NCBI GenBank assembly: GCA_965203865.1
Contig: OZ241916.1
Coordinates: 2,170,001 to 2,234,000 of the forward strand
Length of the DNA: 64,000 nucleotides
From: G965200765 sp965203865
Lineage (GTDB): Bacteria > Pseudomonadota > Gammaproteobacteria > Arenicellales > JAJDZL01
Direction of reading: 5' to 3'
Shown: positions 17,836-26,778 of the stretch, in pieces
Layout of the letters: every line of letters starts with the position of its first letter
How positions within the stretch are numbered: position 1 is the first letter of the stretch
Notes under the pieces: model-generated
The model's database searches: none
Told to the model about the DNA's origin: nothing
The model's input: the letters and a program-made list of their open reading frames with translations, nothing else
Translations under genes and position numbers: made by a program

Positions 17836-19161
17836 GTGGGTAACTTGCCCTTGCAGGAAGTCAAAAACATCATTCGACTGGCAGGCCCCGTTATGCTGGC
17901 TCGCGCTGGTGCGATAATCATTGTAACTGTTGACACTGCCATGTGCGGCTATGCAAGCGTTGAAGATCTGGCCTACTACGGCATTGCCAACGCACTCCAT
18001 TTGGCACCTTTGTTTTGGGGCATTGGCTTTCTGGTTGGCATTGTTGTTTATACCGCCACTTGCGCCGGTGCACGGCGATTCAAATTGTGCGGGGAAATCT
18101 GGAAAGTTGGGCTCATTCATTCAGTTGCTATTGGAATCCTGATTGCGTTGTTATTGCAGTTTGGAGAATTTGTACTGCTCTTGACAGGACAATCAGAGCA
18201 ACTGGCGCATGGAGGCGGTAATGTGCTGATCATGCACTCCATCGGAATCATCGCAGTGCTAGCCATGATCGCCACTTCCATGTTCCTGGAAGGTCTGCAA
18301 AAACCGCTCCCCGGTCTGTTTACAATGATTGCCATAAATTTTCTAAACGTATTTTTAAACTGGGTATTGATATTCGGAAATCTGGGGATGCCTGAACTGG
18401 GAGCTGAAGGTGCTGCGCTTTCAACGGCCATTATTCGGTGGGTCGGTTTTCTTGCACTATTGCTTTACGTGCTCTTCTGTGTTGATAATGTAAAGTACGG
18501 AATCAGAACCAAGCTCAGAACCAGTTTTGCCATCTCCAGAAAATTGAGGCGGCTGGGCTATCCAATGGGCATAGCTCATGGTGTAGAGTCGGTATCATTT
18601 GCTGTTCTCACTATCTTTGCCGGATTAATGGGCATCATTCAAACAGCAATCTGGTCAATCGGAATGAATTTAATTACCATCGCATTCATGCTGGCTCTTG
18701 GGTTTGCAACTGCTGCAAGTGTTCGGGTGGCCTACAATGCAGGCGGCGGAAGCCTCAGGAATGCCGCTCAGTCCGGATGGACTGCCACTGTTCTGGCTCT
18801 CGCCACTCTAACCATTCTGGGCGCAGTGTATCTGACATTTCCAGAATTTATTTCCAGAATATACAATCAAGACCCGGAAGTTTTGGTACTTGCAGTTCCC
18901 CTGATAGTATTTACAGCTGCTGCTCTTGTTCCGTACGGACTGCAGGTTGTGCTGGTGGGCGTACTTCGGGGCTTGCAAGACATGTGGATGATTGCTCTGA
19001 CACAACTTGTATCATTTGTGCTGGTCATGCTTCCGCTTGGATACATTATCGGCATAATGAACGATGGAACTCCGATCGACTTAATGGCGGCAACTCTTGT
19101 CGGCTCAATAATAGCAGTTGCCATGCTGTCATTTCGTTTTCGGCATCTGTCGCGAAACTAG
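17836..19161 (+). CDS. MATE family multidrug exporter (second of a tandem pair)
   Basis: 441 residues, colinear with the preceding protein over its whole length. Identical stretches include YYGIANALHLAPLF and LNLITIAFM-type segments, and the nucleotide sequence is also nearly the same in the first 250 bp, so this is a gene duplication. I use the GTG at 17836. Twelve membrane helices are expected. The pair might form exporters with different specificities or simply raise dosage. The next gene starts 22 bp downstream. Confidence 0.9.
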   Translation: MGNLPLQEVKNIIRLAGPVMLARAGAIIIVTVDTAMCGYASVEDLAYYGIANALHLAPLFWGIGFLVGIVVYTATCAGARRFKLCGEIWKVGLIHSVAIGILIALLLQFGEFVLLLTGQSEQLAHGGGNVLIMHSIGIIAVLAMIATSMFLEGLQKPLPGLFTMIAINFLNVFLNWVLIFGNLGMPELGAEGAALSTAIIRWVGFLALLLYVLFCVDNVKYGIRTKLRTSFAISRKLRRLGYPMGIAHGVESVSFAVLTIFAGLMGIIQTAIWSIGMNLITIAFMLALGFATAASVRVAYNAGGGSLRNAAQSGWTATVLALATLTILGAVYLTFPEFISRIYNQDPEVLVLAVPLIVFTAAALVPYGLQVVLVGVLRGLQDMWMIALTQLVSFVLVMLPLGYIIGIMNDGTPIDLMAATLVGSIIAVAMLSFRFRHLSRN

Positions 19162-19183
19162 CTCTTAAAAGGAGTTTGCACAC

Positions 19184-20029
19184 TTGAAGGAAATCAAAAT
19201 TCAAACAAAGAATCTTGCTTTGACTGCATTGGTATCAGGCAGAAAAACAGATCCCCCGGTTATCGCTTTGCATGGCTGGCTAGACAATGCCGCAAGTTTT
19301 GTTCCAATTGCGCAACACTTGCACGGGATTCAATTGTTTGCCCTGGATTTGCCTGGGCATGGAAAATCTGAGCACCGTCACGGATGCAATGCTTATCACT
19401 TTGTTGACTATGCGCCAGATGTGTTATTGGCAGCTAAAGCACTGGGATTGAAAAAATTCAGCTTGCTGGGGCATTCATTAGGCGCCGGAATTTCCTGCCT
19501 GCTCGCAGCAGGCATGCCTGAGTGCGTTGAACGGGTTGCACTGATTGACGGACTTGCCCCGTTTTCAGCGGAAGACGACCAATTTCCGGCACAGTATCGC
19601 AAGCACCTCGAAAATACGCTTGAATCCGGTAAAAGTGCTACAATCTACCCCAGCGTTGAAACAGCGGCCAAGGCCAGAATGTCGGTTAGCGACCTCTCAC
19701 TTCAAGCAGCAATGCTGATTGCAGAGCGAAGTTTAATTGCTGTTGAAGGCGGGTTTGCTTGGCGTAGTGACCGCAACGTCAACAAAGCCTCTCCGATATA
19801 TTTGACAGAAAATCATATTCATTCCTATCTGAGCCGCGTGGAATGCGACGCAATGTTAATCCGAACCGAAAAAGGTATCATAAGAAACTGGAATCGGCTC
19901 AAGGGCCGAGAACCGTATGTGAAGGATTTGATAATAGTTGACATTGAAGGAAAGCATCATTGCCACATGGAAGAACCGGAACGAATAGCAAGTCACCTGC
20001 TACCTTTTTTACGAGGTAAAGTCCAATGA
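19184..20029 (+). CDS. Alpha/beta-fold hydrolase
   Basis: 281 residues from a TTG start with AAAAGGAG 9 bp upstream. The oxyanion motif HGWLDN is at 30-35, the nucleophile elbow LLGHSLGAG puts Ser98 at the catalytic position, and a late HHCHMEEPE segment holds the probable catalytic His. DLPGHGKSEH at 55-64 is typical of the family. It resembles short MhpC-like esterases, including mammalian MEST/ABHD-like forms. The substrate is unknown. The stop overlaps the next start by 4 bp (ATGA), so the two are coupled. Confidence 0.87.
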   Translation: MKEIKIQTKNLALTALVSGRKTDPPVIALHGWLDNAASFVPIAQHLHGIQLFALDLPGHGKSEHRHGCNAYHFVDYAPDVLLAAKALGLKKFSLLGHSLGAGISCLLAAGMPECVERVALIDGLAPFSAEDDQFPAQYRKHLENTLESGKSATIYPSVETAAKARMSVSDLSLQAAMLIAERSLIAVEGGFAWRSDRNVNKASPIYLTENHIHSYLSRVECDAMLIRTEKGIIRNWNRLKGREPYVKDLIIVDIEGKHHCHMEEPERIASHLLPFLRGKVQ

Positions 20030-20217
20030 ACAGTGACGCTCCCAACGGAAGCAAAAAGAAAGCAAGATGGCGCGACAACCCTGTATTGGTCCGAAGGTTG
20101 AAAAAATTAGGGGCCTATTCGTTTCTTTTTTTCCTGATCAAGGGACTATTGTGGCTAATCATTCCCGTTCTAATTGTTTTTTTCGGCTGGGAGTCGATTC
20201 AAGAGTTAGTTTCGTAG
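20026..20217 (+). CDS. Small single-span membrane protein
   Basis: 63 residues: a basic N-terminal half (SKKKARWRDNP, then RRLKK) and one hydrophobic helix at about 32-53 (FFLIKGLLWLIIPVLIVFF). The positive-inside pattern puts the N terminus in the cytoplasm. The start overlaps the hydrolase stop by 4 bp. I do not know a function; similar short proteins are common in proteobacteria. The IS begins 36 bp downstream and may have separated it from former neighbours. Confidence 0.75.
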   Translation: MNSDAPNGSKKKARWRDNPVLVRRLKKLGAYSFLFFLIKGLLWLIIPVLIVFFGWESIQELVS

Positions 20218-20253
20218 TTTCCAAGTTGCTGATTTTACGCGCGATTCGGGCTA

Positions 20254-22006
20254 TGTGAAAATTTTTTTACCCCAAGAATCGGGGTTTTGGGGGCTTGAAA
20301 CAGCAGTTTTGGCGGTTTTCGGCGATTTTCTACCCCATGCTTCAGCCACGGCTCGTCGCCCCTCAGGATCTGGTGCAACCTGTTGTTTTCGTTAAATAAA
20401 GTCTTGCCATGAAAGCCCTTTTGAGATACAATATCGTAAATAAACTTCAACCCCAAAAGGAGCGAATCATGGCAAAAACAAATCCGACCCTTCATTATAG
20501 CCTGTTCAGCTGGGAGAGTCTTGACGAGTTCGCCCATCTGGAGACCTTGCGCAAAGTCATCGAAATCATGCCGGACGAGAAGCTGGTGGCAACTCTGGAG
20601 CGTCGCCGCAAAGGCGGTCGCAAGGATTGGCCGGCGGGAGCGATGCTCAATGCGTTCTACGCCATGCTGGTGCTGCAGTATCGCTCGGTAGAGTGCCTGC
20701 GGCGCAATCTGGCGACCAATCCGACCTTGATGAGGATTTGCGGCTTTCCGCCGGTGCCGGATTGCAACGGCTATCTGCGAGTGCCGTCGAAGAGTACGTT
20801 TTCGCGCTTTTTCAAGCTTCTGATGCAAGAGCAGGATGCGGTCATGGAGTTGTTCTACGTCAACCGCGAACGGCTGATGGCGCGGTGTCCGGATTTTGGA
20901 ACCAGCCTGGGATTCGACGGCAAGAAGTTGCATTCGTACTCGACCGGCCGGACTCGTGCAGACGGCACCCGCAGCGACCCGGATGCCGCCTGGGGCTGCC
21001 ATGTGTATCGCGGCACAGGGCTTGACGGCAAGAACTGGCGCAAGACGGTGAAGTGGTTCGGCTTCAAGCTTCATCTGGTGGCCGATACGCGCTACGAGTT
21101 GCCGGTTGATTTCCGCGTGGAAGCGGCCGGGGTGTCGGAAACCCGGATGTGCCGGGAGATGATGGCGGCGGTTTTGTCGAATTCGCCGGCCGGCGAGCGT
21201 TGCGTTGACTTTGTCGCCGACCGCGGCTTGGACGATGACCAGCTGCGCCGGCAACTGCATGAGTGCGGTGTTGCACCGCTCATCGAGACTCGGCGGATGT
21301 GGCGAGACCAGCCGGTCGGCGAGTTCAAGCGGCCCACCCGGGCACTTTGCGAAGACCGCGTCGATACCATCGTGTACACCGAGTTCGGCAGCGTGCACTG
21401 CGTTTGCCCGCAAAGCGGCGAAGTGCGCCGCATGGCATACGCCGGTTTCGAGAACGACCGCCAGACGCTGAAGTATCGATGCCCGGCCGTGGAATACGGA
21501 CTGCACTGTGCCGGACGCAGCGATTGCCACCGCATGGGCGGACTTTCGCCGAAAGCCAAGCAGAGGGTGGTTCGCATCAAGGTCAACGATGGCAAGCACC
21601 CCATGCGCACCTTCGGCCCGTGCCCGCGCCGCACCCGAAAATGGAAGCAGGCGCAAGTGCGGCGAAACGCACTGGAGCGAATCAATGCACGCATCGCACG
21701 CGACTTCCTGCTCGACGACCACTTCATCCGCGGCAGAGCCGCCATGCATCTGCGCATCGCCGGCAGCATGGCCGTCATGCTGGCCATTGCCCTGGGCTGC
21801 CTGGAGAAGAACAAGCCCGACAAGATGCGCAGCCTGGTGACATCGCTCGCCGCCTAGCCAACACTTGGCATCCCCCTCTTGACCCGGCCGCCGCAAGCGG
21901 CAGGCACCAACGCGTCCGAAACTCGCAATTCACCGAAAAATCACCGCCCGACTGCACAGAAAACCTCAAGCAAGACCCCAGAATCTCCGCTCAGGCACTT
22001 TTCACA
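20254..22006 (+). mobile_element. Insertion sequence, IS1182-like, about 1.75 kb
   Basis: A block of distinctly higher GC than its surroundings, holding one full-length transposase. The outer ends TGTGAAAA (20254-20261) and TTTTCACA (21999-22006) are inverted, and inside them AGAATCGGGG and its counterpart AGATTCTGGGG (on the other strand) align as an imperfect terminal repeat of roughly 40 bp. I see no clear target duplication, so the ends are approximate. The family name is a judgement from the transposase. Confidence 0.75.
20469..21857 (+). CDS. DDE transposase (IS1182/IS5-type)
   Basis: 462 residues from ATG 20469 with AAAAGGAG 6 bp upstream. The protein begins with the N-terminal DNA-binding domain of this group (PDEKLVATLERRRKGG, GAMLNAFYAMLVLQYRS). 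LGFDGKKLHSYS holds the likely first catalytic Asp, FVADRGLDDDQL the second, and the last third, with GLSPKAKQRVVRIK and ARIARDF, should carry the Glu. A Cys-rich segment (CPAVEYGLHCAGRSDC) lies between. The frame is open throughout, so the element may be active. The codon usage is much GC-richer than in neighbouring genes, consistent with recent arrival. Confidence 0.88.
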   Translation: MAKTNPTLHYSLFSWESLDEFAHLETLRKVIEIMPDEKLVATLERRRKGGRKDWPAGAMLNAFYAMLVLQYRSVECLRRNLATNPTLMRICGFPPVPDCNGYLRVPSKSTFSRFFKLLMQEQDAVMELFYVNRERLMARCPDFGTSLGFDGKKLHSYSTGRTRADGTRSDPDAAWGCHVYRGTGLDGKNWRKTVKWFGFKLHLVADTRYELPVDFRVEAAGVSETRMCREMMAAVLSNSPAGERCVDFVADRGLDDDQLRRQLHECGVAPLIETRRMWRDQPVGEFKRPTRALCEDRVDTIVYTEFGSVHCVCPQSGEVRRMAYAGFENDRQTLKYRCPAVEYGLHCAGRSDCHRMGGLSPKAKQRVVRIKVNDGKHPMRTFGPCPRRTRKWKQAQVRRNALERINARIARDFLLDDHFIRGRAAMHLRIAGSMAVMLAIALGCLEKNKPDKMRSLVTSLAA

Positions 22007-22223
22007 CCGCCGTCAACCATGGCAAATCGCAAAATTCGCCTTCAATTTCCTTCCAACGGGAAACTCTCTTCAAGAGTAAACATTGAATTTCAACGAAACA
22101 TATGCATATAAAAAGATTTCCGAAATTTTTCAACTCCGTGCATAATCATTTATCAGGTTCGCTATAATGAAAATTTACAATTAACAGCGATGGCTGTAGT
22201 TTCAGTAAAAAACTAAATAGACC
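22007..22223. other. Intergenic segment after the IS
   Basis: 217 bp between the proposed right end of the IS and the DUF1820 gene. It becomes AT-rich again after about 22090. I find no gene; a 30-codon frame at 22021 has no support. It should contain the DUF1820 promoter. Confidence 0.5.
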
Positions 22224-22574
22224 ATGACCATGCCTGTCAAAAAGAAAAAATTGTACCGCGTCATATTCCATGACCAGTCAAAATTGTACGAGTTGTATGC
22301 CCGCAACGTCTCCCAAAGCGACATGTACGCGTTTTTGGAAGTGCAAGGCCTCGTTTTTGGTGAAAACTCGAAACTGGTTGTCAACCCTGGTGAAGAACAG
22401 ATGAAGTCGAACTTCGACGGCGTGAGTCGGACTTACATCCCCATTCATTCCGTTGTCCGGGTTGATGAAGTGGAAAAGGAAGGCGCATCAAAAATCACCG
22501 CAGTAGATGAAAAAGGTGTGATCACACCTTTTCCTATGCCATACAAGCCGCCTGAGGGGCAATCCAACTCATAG
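22224..22574 (+). CDS. DUF1820 family protein
   Basis: 116 residues, hydrophilic, no signal peptide. It matches the DUF1820 family throughout: YRVIFHDQSKLYELYARNVS, MYAFLEVQGLVFG, then SRTYIPIHSVVRVDEVEKEG. The function is not known; I know the family mainly from Gammaproteobacteria, so the gene is a useful taxonomic clue. A second ATG two codons in is equally possible. It is a single gene following the IS and convergent with the dapA-like gene. Confidence 0.9.
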   Translation: MTMPVKKKKLYRVIFHDQSKLYELYARNVSQSDMYAFLEVQGLVFGENSKLVVNPGEEQMKSNFDGVSRTYIPIHSVVRVDEVEKEGASKITAVDEKGVITPFPMPYKPPEGQSNS

Positions 22575-22611
22575 CCGGCTCGTATGAACTTGCTTTGCAG
22601 CTATATCAACA

Positions 22612-23574
22612 TTAAATTCCAGGCGGCTTGAATTCAAGCTGCTCAAGTTTCGGAATCAATTCGTTGCGCTGTGCATTGGAAAGCTCTACCAATGGCGGTC
22701 GAACTCTTCTCCATTCGGATTCGTTTCTGTGGTGCGCATGAATTTCCTTGAGAGCGGCAGACAATGGATATTGGAAAATTGTTTTCCGTATACTGGAAGC
22801 GTAATTTTGTAAATGTTGAGCGTCTTGTCCTTTGCTCCAAGCATCATAGACCGCCCGAATCCCGGCTGGATTTACGTCAGCTGTTGCTGTAATTGTTCCT
22901 GCGCCGCCAGACAAAAGACCTTGCAGTAGATGCTCATCAGATCCTGGAAATATTGCCAAATTTTCATACCTTTTGATAAAACCTTCAATACTACGCCAGT
23001 CGCCACTAGAGTCTTTCAGACCTGCAATCAGCTCCAAATGCGATTCCAGCAGGAAGTCAACAAGCCTGAATGAAATCGGAACTGCACTCATTTTGGGGTA
23101 ATGATAGAGAAGCACTCTGAGTTTCGTCGAATTTACTTCATCAAAAACATGCCGATAAGCAATCGCAAGTCCCTCATCCGTTGGCTCCTTGAAAAAATAA
23201 GGCGGCACCATCAGCACTGCATTGCACTCTTGGTCCAATGCATGCCTTGTAACGGCAATTGTGTCCGTTATGGAAGGAAATCCGTTGCCAACAACAATTT
23301 TTGCCGGAGAGATTCCAGCATTCAATACAGATTCCAGCGCATCCATCCTTTCTCTCGCCGAAAAAGAGGCCGCTTCGCCGGTGGTTCCAAACAAAACCAC
23401 TCCCATGCATCCGTTATTCAATAACCATTGCAGATGCTCAATAAACCTTTGGTTGTCAATCGAAAAATCACTCTGCACTGGTGTGAGTGCGGGTGCCCAA
23501 ACACCGCAAAACCCGGAATTTGGACTTTTCTTTCGCAAGGAAGCTTGTGCATTTAACTCATGTTTCGCCATCAT
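22612..23574 (-). CDS. Dihydrodipicolinate synthase/N-acetylneuraminate lyase family aldolase
   Basis: 320 residues with the class I aldolase TIM barrel of the DapA superfamily. The Schiff-base Lys187 is in AGLKDSSGD, Tyr159 in LLYHYPKMS, and the pyruvate-carboxylate loop GTTGEAAS is at 63-70. A 22-residue polar N-terminal extension precedes the barrel. True DapA acts in lysine synthesis, but this copy is divergent from a hydantoinase-like gene and next to catabolic genes, so a keto-acid aldolase or dehydratase role is more likely. Confidence 0.85.
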   Translation of the reverse strand: MMAKHELNAQASLRKKSPNSGFCGVWAPALTPVQSDFSIDNQRFIEHLQWLLNNGCMGVVLFGTTGEAASFSARERMDALESVLNAGISPAKIVVGNGFPSITDTIAVTRHALDQECNAVLMVPPYFFKEPTDEGLAIAYRHVFDEVNSTKLRVLLYHYPKMSAVPISFRLVDFLLESHLELIAGLKDSSGDWRSIEGFIKRYENLAIFPGSDEHLLQGLLSGGAGTITATADVNPAGIRAVYDAWSKGQDAQHLQNYASSIRKTIFQYPLSAALKEIHAHHRNESEWRRVRPPLVELSNAQRNELIPKLEQLEFKPPGI

Positions 23575-23646
23575 TCACAATTTTGTCGGTAAACTAGAAA
23601 AATTTTTCAATATAGTAGTGCTTTTAACAGGAAAATCCATTTTACC

Positions 23647-25647
23647 ATGCGACTAGGAATTGACACTGGCGGTACATTTACAGATGCGGTCTTGTTCGAC
23701 GCTGAACTCGGTGTTGTACGTTCTGCAAAATCGCCCACCACTCACCATAATCTTGCGCTTGGAATCAAGGATGTTATCAATAAAATTGACACGGATAAAA
23801 ACATCAAACTGTGTGAGGTTGTGGAATTCACATCGTTGTCAACCACCTTGGCCACCAACGCTATTGTTGAAGGCCATGGCGGTTCAATCTGCTTGCTTTT
23901 GGTTGGGCACAATGCAAGCACCCTTGACAGGGCCGCACTGAGAGAATCACTGCGGAGCGACCCGGTTGAATTCATTGACGGCGGTCATAATGCGCTTGGA
24001 GAACCTGCCAAGGACCTGGACAAGTCCGTTGCACGAGAAGCAATTCTACGGCACACCGACAATGTGAGCGCATTCGCAATTGCGGGGGTGTTTTCGGTAC
24101 GCAACACTGAACATGAGGTTGCCATTCGGGATCTGGTGATTGAACTGACTGACAAGCCTGTTACCTGCAGCCACGAACTCACAGCAGAACTGGATGCCCC
24201 TCGCCGCGCAATGACAGCAGTATTGAATGCGCGGCTGATTGCACCCATTTCACAACTGATTTCATCTGTAAGATCCGAACTCCAGGCCAGGCGTATCACA
24301 ACTCCACTCATGGTTGTCAAGGGCGATGGTTCAATGATAGGGGCAGAAATCGCCGTCAACAGGCCTGTAGAAACTGTCCTCTCGGGGCCGGCTGCCAGTA
24401 TTGTAGGCGCATGCTATTTGTCAAAGACTCAGGTGCGACTTGTATCTGATATAGGAGGTACTACAACCGATATTGCTACAGTTGAAAACGGACATCCCCG
24501 AATCGCGAGTAGAGGTGCAACGGTTGGCGGATTTAAAACCTTTGTCGAGGCGGTTGATGCTTACACTGTTGGAATTGGCGGCGATAGCCAGGTATCGTTC
24601 AACAAGCCCGTCCTGGTCGGACCGCAACGGGCATTGCCACTGTGCATGCTGGCCCATGAATCGCCTGAAATTCTTGATGTTCTTGAAGATCAATTGAAGC
24701 GCATGCCTTCCGATTACCAAGGCTGTTTTGCTGTGAAGCGGCGAAGTATTGAAAATGCCAGCTTTCTTGGCAAAAGCGGTGAACGATTATGGGAAATGCT
24801 AAGTAAAAATCCTGTTTCACTTGAAGAATTGTTCAAGGACATGCACTTGTTCAGAGCATTTGGACGACTTAGAAAACTTGACATTGTGTCCCTGTCTGCT
24901 TTCACACCTACGGATGCACTTCATGTGCTTGGCGATTTGAAATACTGGCAGAGCGACGCACCTGAAATCGGAGCGCGTCTTTGGGCACGGGGCTTTCAAC
25001 GCGGTGCAAAGCCTTTATGGGACTCACCGCCAGAATTTTGCCGCGAGGTTGTAGACGCAGTTGTCAAGCAAACTTGTGATGCACTGGTAAATGCGATGCT
25101 GGCACATGAGTCAAAAACAAATATTGTACCAAGTCTGGATCCTGCTTTATTGGAGATTGCACTTGATCAAGATCATTCCCATCTGTTAAATATCCAATTG
25201 TCTGTTAACGGTGCACTCGCCGCGGTTGGTGCGCCTGCTGCTTCTTTCTACCACGATGTTGCAAAAAAGCTGAACACGAAACTCGTTATTCCAGAATTCG
25301 CAGAAGTCGGCAATGCGGTGGGGACGGTTGCAGGCGGAGTAACGCAACGCTTGAGTGGACTAATTACATCGCCGGCAGAAGGATTATTTCGAGCGCACAC
25401 CCCATTCGGAGTAAAGGATTTTCATCAATTGGAATCCGCGGCCGAGCATACGGGAGAAATACTGAAATCGCTCGTTTACAAACGCGCTCTGAACTCTCAT
25501 TCCTCCAATCCTGTTGTATCATTGGAAAGAAACGACACTGTTGTAAAAATTGGAATTGACGCCTCGATTTTTATAGAATCGAAAATTACTGCTACAGCAC
25601 GAGGGGAAACAGAGTCTATTGCGACAAAAGATGCAATATCAAATTAG
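23647..25647 (+). CDS. Hydantoinase/oxoprolinase family protein (HyuA-like)
   Basis: 666 residues. The N terminus LGIDTGGTFTDAVLFD and the later SDIGGTTTDIATVENG are the two ATP-binding segments of the HyuA/oxoprolinase A half, with an actin-like fold. Family members hydrolyse five-membered cyclic amides such as hydantoins, 5-oxoproline or N-methylhydantoin with ATP, normally with a HyuB partner; here no HyuB is visible. A C-terminal stretch of about 300 residues is typical. It is divergent from the aldolase gene with a 72 bp gap and followed by the GlxA-type regulator. Confidence 0.85.
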   Translation: MRLGIDTGGTFTDAVLFDAELGVVRSAKSPTTHHNLALGIKDVINKIDTDKNIKLCEVVEFTSLSTTLATNAIVEGHGGSICLLLVGHNASTLDRAALRESLRSDPVEFIDGGHNALGEPAKDLDKSVAREAILRHTDNVSAFAIAGVFSVRNTEHEVAIRDLVIELTDKPVTCSHELTAELDAPRRAMTAVLNARLIAPISQLISSVRSELQARRITTPLMVVKGDGSMIGAEIAVNRPVETVLSGPAASIVGACYLSKTQVRLVSDIGGTTTDIATVENGHPRIASRGATVGGFKTFVEAVDAYTVGIGGDSQVSFNKPVLVGPQRALPLCMLAHESPEILDVLEDQLKRMPSDYQGCFAVKRRSIENASFLGKSGERLWEMLSKNPVSLEELFKDMHLFRAFGRLRKLDIVSLSAFTPTDALHVLGDLKYWQSDAPEIGARLWARGFQRGAKPLWDSPPEFCREVVDAVVKQTCDALVNAMLAHESKTNIVPSLDPALLEIALDQDHSHLLNIQLSVNGALAAVGAPAASFYHDVAKKLNTKLVIPEFAEVGNAVGTVAGGVTQRLSGLITSPAEGLFRAHTPFGVKDFHQLESAAEHTGEILKSLVYKRALNSHSSNPVVSLERNDTVVKIGIDASIFIESKITATARGETESIATKDAISN

Positions 25648-25731
25648 ATGGCCAGCGGCATTTATTGCCATTTTGGTTTTCTTGGCACTCTGTTGTAGTA
25701 TTAGCGATGGAAATGAAAGCCCGTAATTGCA

Positions 25732-26778
25732 ATGACTAGCCAGTTTCAAAATAACACACCACTATCCTTTGGCTTTTTGCTGCTTCCAGAGTACTCAATG
25801 ATTGCCGTAGCATCGGCGGTCGAGCCTCTCCGAATGGCGAATCGACAAAGCAAACACCGTTTGTATGAATGGACAATTCTTACCTGCGATGGGTACCCTG
25901 TCAGGGCCAGCAATGGAATTGCAACCAATCCATCAGGCGGAATGAATGATTTCAAAAACTTGGACATCGTCTTTGTTTGCGGTGGAATCAATATAAAAAC
26001 TCACTCTGAAAACAAGCCTTTAATCAACTGGTTGAAGAAGCTGTCCAACAGAAAAATCCCAATCGGTGCACTGTGTACCGGCACCTATGTTCTGGCAAAA
26101 GCTGGACTGCTCTCCGATGTTCGCTGTACTGTTCACTGGGAAATTATCGATGCAATGCGAGAGGAGTTTCCAGACCTGATTCTCACTCAGCAAATTTTCG
26201 AGATTGACGGTGCCCGATATACTTGTGCGGGGGGACAGGCCCCGCTCGACATGATGCTGGGGATCATTCACAATTCTCACGGCAGAGATTTGGCTTCGCA
26301 AATTTCCGAGGAGTTCATGTGCGAGCGTATCCGCGACCGCTACGACAAGCAAAAAATACCGCTTCGATATCAGCTCGGTACAAGTTGTCCAAATTTGTTG
26401 TCGGTAGTGGCACTTATGGACTCGAATGTTGAAGAACCTCTCAGCCTGTCTGATTTGGCAAGCCATGTAAAATTGTCCCGAAGGCAAATTCAAAGATTGT
26501 TTCAGCAGTATTTAGGTGTTTCACCCACGCGTTACTATTTAACGCTGCGACTCAACAATGCTCGCCAGCTACTTCATTTCACCAACAAATCCATTGTGGA
26601 CATTGGACTCGCGTGTGGATTTGTTTCAGCACCGCATTTTAGCAAGCGCTATCGCGACGAATTCGGTATTTCTCCAACCGAAGAAAGAACTCGCGGCAGA
26701 GAATTAATTTCAACTGAGCAAAATACGCATGATTTATTCGAATTGCCTGGCGAAGAAGCTAGCAATTTTCGAGGGTAA
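25732..26778 (+). CDS. GlxA-type transcriptional regulator (DJ-1/PfpI plus AraC HTH)
   Basis: 348 residues. The first half is a DJ-1/PfpI domain (FGFLLLPEYSMIAVASAVEPLR, then a nucleophile-elbow-like GALCTGTYVLAKAGLL near 115), which probably senses a small molecule. The second half is an AraC helix-turn-helix: SLSDLASHVKLSRRQIQRLF and GLACGFVSAPHFSKRYRDEFG. Relatives include GbdR and CdhR, regulators of betaine and carnitine catabolism. The neighbours are amide hydrolases and a corrinoid methyl-transfer locus, so it may control one of them. Its end overlaps the convergent D-aminoacylase gene by 20 bp. Confidence 0.9.
   Translation: MTSQFQNNTPLSFGFLLLPEYSMIAVASAVEPLRMANRQSKHRLYEWTILTCDGYPVRASNGIATNPSGGMNDFKNLDIVFVCGGINIKTHSENKPLINWLKKLSNRKIPIGALCTGTYVLAKAGLLSDVRCTVHWEIIDAMREEFPDLILTQQIFEIDGARYTCAGGQAPLDMMLGIIHNSHGRDLASQISEEFMCERIRDRYDKQKIPLRYQLGTSCPNLLSVVALMDSNVEEPLSLSDLASHVKLSRRQIQRLFQQYLGVSPTRYYLTLRLNNARQLLHFTNKSIVDIGLACGFVSAPHFSKRYRDEFGISPTEERTRGRELISTEQNTHDLFELPGEEASNFRG

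Noticed and set aside
20235..21896. 553-codon minus-strand open frame across the IS
   Set aside because: It is antisense to an intact transposase, has low-complexity Arg/Ala/His content and resembles no family. High GC explains the lack of stops.
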